Assembly (NCBI GenBank): GCA_001603665.1
Contig: LUZN01000006.1
Span: forward strand, 1-50,301
Direction: 5' to 3'
DNA length: 50,301 bases
Origin: Bacteroidales bacterium Bact_22
GTDB taxonomy: Bacteria > Bacteroidota > Bacteroidia > Bacteroidales > F082
In this document: piece after piece, positions 48,359-50,301 of the stretch
Layout of the letters: each line of letters begins with the position of its first letter
Position numbering within the stretch: position 1 is the stretch's first letter
Made by a program: the position numbers and the translations under genes
The notes under the pieces: generated by a model
Told to the model about the DNA's origin: nothing
The model's input: only the letters and a program-made list of their open reading frames with translations
The model's database searches: none

Positions 48359-48811
48359 ATGCTGCAAGAGATTGAGAAAAAATTCTTGGTGAAGGGCGAC
48401 TTCAAAAAGGAGGCGTTCAAAGCCATTCACATCGTCCAGGGATACCTCTCGAGGGTGCCTGAACGCGTGGTGCGTATAAGAATCAAAGACGAAAAAGGAG
48501 CCATTACCATAAAAGGAAAAAACAACGCCTCGGGCGCCACGCGCTTTGAATGGGAAAAAGAGATTTTGCTCGAAGAGGCACGCCGTCTGTTAGATCTCTG
48601 CGAACCAGGCATCATCGACAAAACCAGATACCTTATCAATAACACCGATGGCAAGCACATCTGGGAGGTGGATGTGTTTCATGGCACAAATGAAGGTTTG
48701 ATAATAGCTGAGATCGAGCTCGGCGAGGAAAACGAAGCTTTCGACAAGCCTGAGTGGCTCGGCGAGGAAGTCACCGACGACCAAAGATACTACAATTCAA
48801 ATCTGAAATAG
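48359..48811 (+). CDS. CYTH domain protein (triphosphate tunnel metalloenzyme)
   Basis: Member of the CYTH/TTM family, which acts on triphosphates such as inorganic tripolyphosphate, ATP or thiamine triphosphate. The ExExK motif is EIEKKFLV at residues 3-10. Alternating charged strands of the tunnel follow: RVVRIRIKDEKGAITIKGK, RFEWEKEI, IIDKTRYLI, WEVDVFHG and IIAEIELG. From ATG 48359 it is 150 aa, the usual length; the longer frame from 48305 includes the inverted repeat. It lies downstream of the peptidases but has the hairpin between them. Confidence 0.88.
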   Translation: MLQEIEKKFLVKGDFKKEAFKAIHIVQGYLSRVPERVVRIRIKDEKGAITIKGKNNASGATRFEWEKEILLEEARRLLDLCEPGIIDKTRYLINNTDGKHIWEVDVFHGTNEGLIIAEIELGEENEAFDKPEWLGEEVTDDQRYYNSNLK

Positions 48812-48813
48812 AT

Positions 48814-49698
48814 TTATTTCTTCATCACCTCAAAACCCTTACCATAGACACCCATAACGGTGTTGACCGACACAAAGGCCTTCGGGTCTTCCTGTTTCAC
48901 TATGCGGATAACACGCTGGCACTCGGTCTTGCGGACGACAGCCATCACTATGTCGCTGTCCTGTTTGGTATACCATCCGGTGCCTTTGATTATCGTCGCT
49001 CCACGATGAATCTCGTTCCCGATACGGTCGGCTATGACGTCAGGTTTTGATGAGAAAATGAACATCTGCACCGACTGTTTGCTACCCGTGAAGGCGAGGT
49101 CCATGCAGTAGCTGCTCACGAAGTTACCGACCAAGCTGTATATGATAAGTTCAACACGCTGAAGGACTTCCAGATCTTGGAACACGAAAAACGAACTCCC
49201 GATGATGACGAGGTTCATCGCAAGGGTGAATCGTCCGAGCGAGATGTTGCGGTATTTGTTGACCACCATGGTGATGATGTCGACACCGCCTGTGCTGCCT
49301 CCTGCGAGGAAGATGATGCCGTTGGCGAAGCCTCCGATGCCTCCGCCGATGATGGCTGCGAGAAACTTATCGGATATCACCGGCACATCGCCAATTATAT
49401 TCTGCAACAGAGAGAAGAAGAACGCCATCACGGCGATGCAGTAAATCGTCTTCACGCCGAATTTCCATCCTAAAATCTTGAAAGAGAATAAGATAAGAAT
49501 CGCGTTAAGGACAAAGATAGTATAACCAGTCGAGATGCCAGTCACCCAGTAGACGATGGTCGCGATACCGTTTACGCCGCCGCCCAGCATATTGTTAGGG
49601 ATGAGGAATGCCGTCCAGCCTAAGGCTATGATAAACAAGCAAACAGTGATGATTGCATAGTTTTTGATTTCGACTAAGATTTTTGAATAATTCTTCAT
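48814..49698 (-). CDS. YitT family membrane protein (DUF161/DUF2179)
   Basis: Integral membrane protein with five or six N-terminal hydrophobic segments (for example IITVCLFIIALGWTAFLI, FVLNAILILFSFKILG and IIGGGIGGFANGIIFLAGG). The VNGIATIVYWVTGISTGYT and GGSTGGVDIITMVVNKY segments are diagnostic of the YitT/YpjC family. The C-terminal soluble DUF2179 domain runs from about 215 (VQMFIFSSKPDVIADRI to the end, with GATIIKGTGWYTKQDSDI). The 294 aa length is normal. The biochemical role is unknown. It ends 2 bp from the convergent CYTH gene. Confidence 0.92.
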   Translation of the reverse strand: MKNYSKILVEIKNYAIITVCLFIIALGWTAFLIPNNMLGGGVNGIATIVYWVTGISTGYTIFVLNAILILFSFKILGWKFGVKTIYCIAVMAFFFSLLQNIIGDVPVISDKFLAAIIGGGIGGFANGIIFLAGGSTGGVDIITMVVNKYRNISLGRFTLAMNLVIIGSSFFVFQDLEVLQRVELIIYSLVGNFVSSYCMDLAFTGSKQSVQMFIFSSKPDVIADRIGNEIHRGATIIKGTGWYTKQDSDIVMAVVRKTECQRVIRIVKQEDPKAFVSVNTVMGVYGKGFEVMKK

Positions 49699-49771
49699 AA
49701 TGCTTATTTTTTAAATCAAAAAAGACTTAAAACATTGATTGCCAACATCTTAAGTCTTTATCTCTTCTTCG

Positions 49772-49856
49772 TACCTGAGGCCGGGGTCGAACCGGCACGT
49801 CCACAATGGACACAGGATTTTAAGTCCGGCGCGTCTACCGATTCCGCCACTCAGGC
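49772..49856 (-). tRNA. tRNA-Leu (anticodon TAA)
   Basis: The minus strand folds as a class II tRNA: acceptor GCCTGAG/CTCAGGT, D arm with GGTAGAC, anticodon loop CTTAAAA with anticodon TAA, a long variable arm (GTCCATTGTGGAC) and the T arm with GTTCGAC. A is the discriminator and CCA is not encoded. The anticodon stem has one C-T mismatch. Confidence 0.96.
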
Positions 49857-49868
49857 ACTTATTATTTG

Positions 49869-49941
<73 letters not shown>

Positions 49942-49956
49942 CTGGCTTTGCCAGTC

Positions 49957-50122
49957 GGCTTCTTGTCGCGACTCGGCAGAATCAAAGCTTGCTTTGCTTC
50001 TGCTCTCGCTGCTCCAAGAAGTCCGCATGACTTTCACTGCAAGATTATTCTTGCTTTCGCTGCTCCAAAAAGTCCGCTTAGAGACTCTTTTAATCCCTTC
50101 GGCTTTTTGTCGCGACTCGGCA
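49957..50122. repeat. 22 bp direct repeat around TTGTCGCGACTCGGCA, two copies
   Basis: Copies at 49957-49978 and 50101-50122 differ at one base (TTCTTG versus TTTTTG). Each lies 49-50 bp before a copy of the 20 bp repeat, so they mark two copies of a longer unit. TCGCGA at the centre is itself palindromic. Confidence 0.85.
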
Positions 50123-50169
50123 ATGCTCGAGCAAGCCTGGCACTGCACTCGCTGCTCCAAAAAGTCCGC
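50007..50169. repeat. 20 bp direct repeat CGCTGCTCCAAAAAGTCCGC, three copies
   Basis: Copies at 50007-50026 (one base different), 50058-50077 and 50150-50169. Distances are 51 and 92 bp. Together with the 22 bp repeat the pattern is A-B-B-A-B. It is confined here to the gap between the two tRNA-Gly genes. Confidence 0.9.
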
Positions 50170-50242
50170 TTTGGAACTTTTACGAGGTTTTTATTATTTT
50201 GAAAGTAACAAAAACTTCTCGTGTTTTCTCTTTGCGAGATTG

Positions 50243-50301
<59 letters not shown>

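Larger units (their letters stand above)
49942..50242. other. Spacer between the two tRNA-Gly copies, made of repeats
   Basis: No believable gene. It is a mosaic of two short repeats, GGCTTNTTGTCGCGACTCGGCA (two copies) and CGCTGCTCCAAAAAGTCCGC (three copies), listed separately. The open frames here, in both directions, encode only repeated peptides such as RTFWSSES and run across the tRNAs. Confidence 0.8.

Noticed and set aside
49957-50169. CRISPR array
   Set aside because: Repeats are imperfect, of two kinds, with irregular spacing, and no cas genes are present.

Overview
The window looks like a chromosomal segment of a strictly anaerobic Bacteroidales-type bacterium (phylum Bacteroidota). 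The evidence is gene content: anaerobic nrdDG, indolepyruvate oxidoreductase, glycine/ornithine-lipid-type acyltransferases, a cysteate synthase-like enzyme, a TonB receptor with an N-terminal carboxypeptidase-like domain, and a GH13 branching enzyme of the eukaryote-like type. Promoters also fit: many genes are preceded by the -7 box TAnnTTTG typical of this phylum, a few with a well-spaced TTG at -33. Genes are densely packed with many 1-4 bp overlaps. I see no prophage, insertion sequence, CRISPR array or rRNA.

Layout. 0.1-3.3 kb (-): GT9 glycosyltransferase, tsaC and an S41 protease. 3.4-5.9 kb (+): a vWA-like membrane protein and SlyD. 6.0-7.7 kb (-): two outer-membrane beta-barrel proteins. 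7.7-15.6 kb (-): TonB receptor, oligopeptidase B, alpha-amylase and branching enzyme, probably one transcript. 15.6-17.4 kb (-): PspC protein, small membrane protein and CbpA co-chaperone. 17.5-19.3 kb (-): a fused two-domain acyltransferase of OlsF type. 19.4-23.0 kb (+): iorA, iorB and an M23 lipoprotein. 23.0-27.4 kb (-): nrdD, nrdG and a split glsA/glsB-like pair. 27.5-32.1 kb (-): hisS, hutH, two small membrane proteins and a cytidylate-kinase-like protein. 32.2-33.4 kb (+): a hicB-hicA toxin-antitoxin pair and a secreted unknown. 33.4-38.1 kb (-): recX, prfB (with its programmed +1 frameshift), cstA, a methyltransferase and a deoxyribosyltransferase. 38.2-38.9 kb (+): a SanA/YdcF protein. 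38.9-42.5 kb (-): M20 amidohydrolase, MTA/SAH-nucleosidase-like protein and YgiQ. 42.6-44.3 kb (+): a carboxyltransferase with a lysine-less biotinyl-like tail. 44.4-45.7 kb (-): cysteate synthase-like. 45.8-48.8 kb (+): two tandem C1 peptidases and a CYTH protein. 48.8-49.7 kb (-): YitT. 49.8-50.3 kb (-): tRNA-Leu(TAA), tRNA-Gly(GCC) and a second tRNA-Gly cut by the window edge.

Themes. Two separate sets of amino-lipid acyltransferases (one fused, one split) plus a cysteate synthase candidate point to an elaborate non-phospholipid membrane chemistry. The most unusual structural signal is the set of short repeats. Palindromes with GTAGRGACG-like arms, an AATTGACAATTGAT repeat and a CGAGCGAGGCGAAGC repeat lie between genes but also inside at least five open reading frames without breaking them. 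A different tandem repeat sits between the two tRNA-Gly copies. These look like small mobile or REP-like elements that have added peptide segments to housekeeping enzymes.
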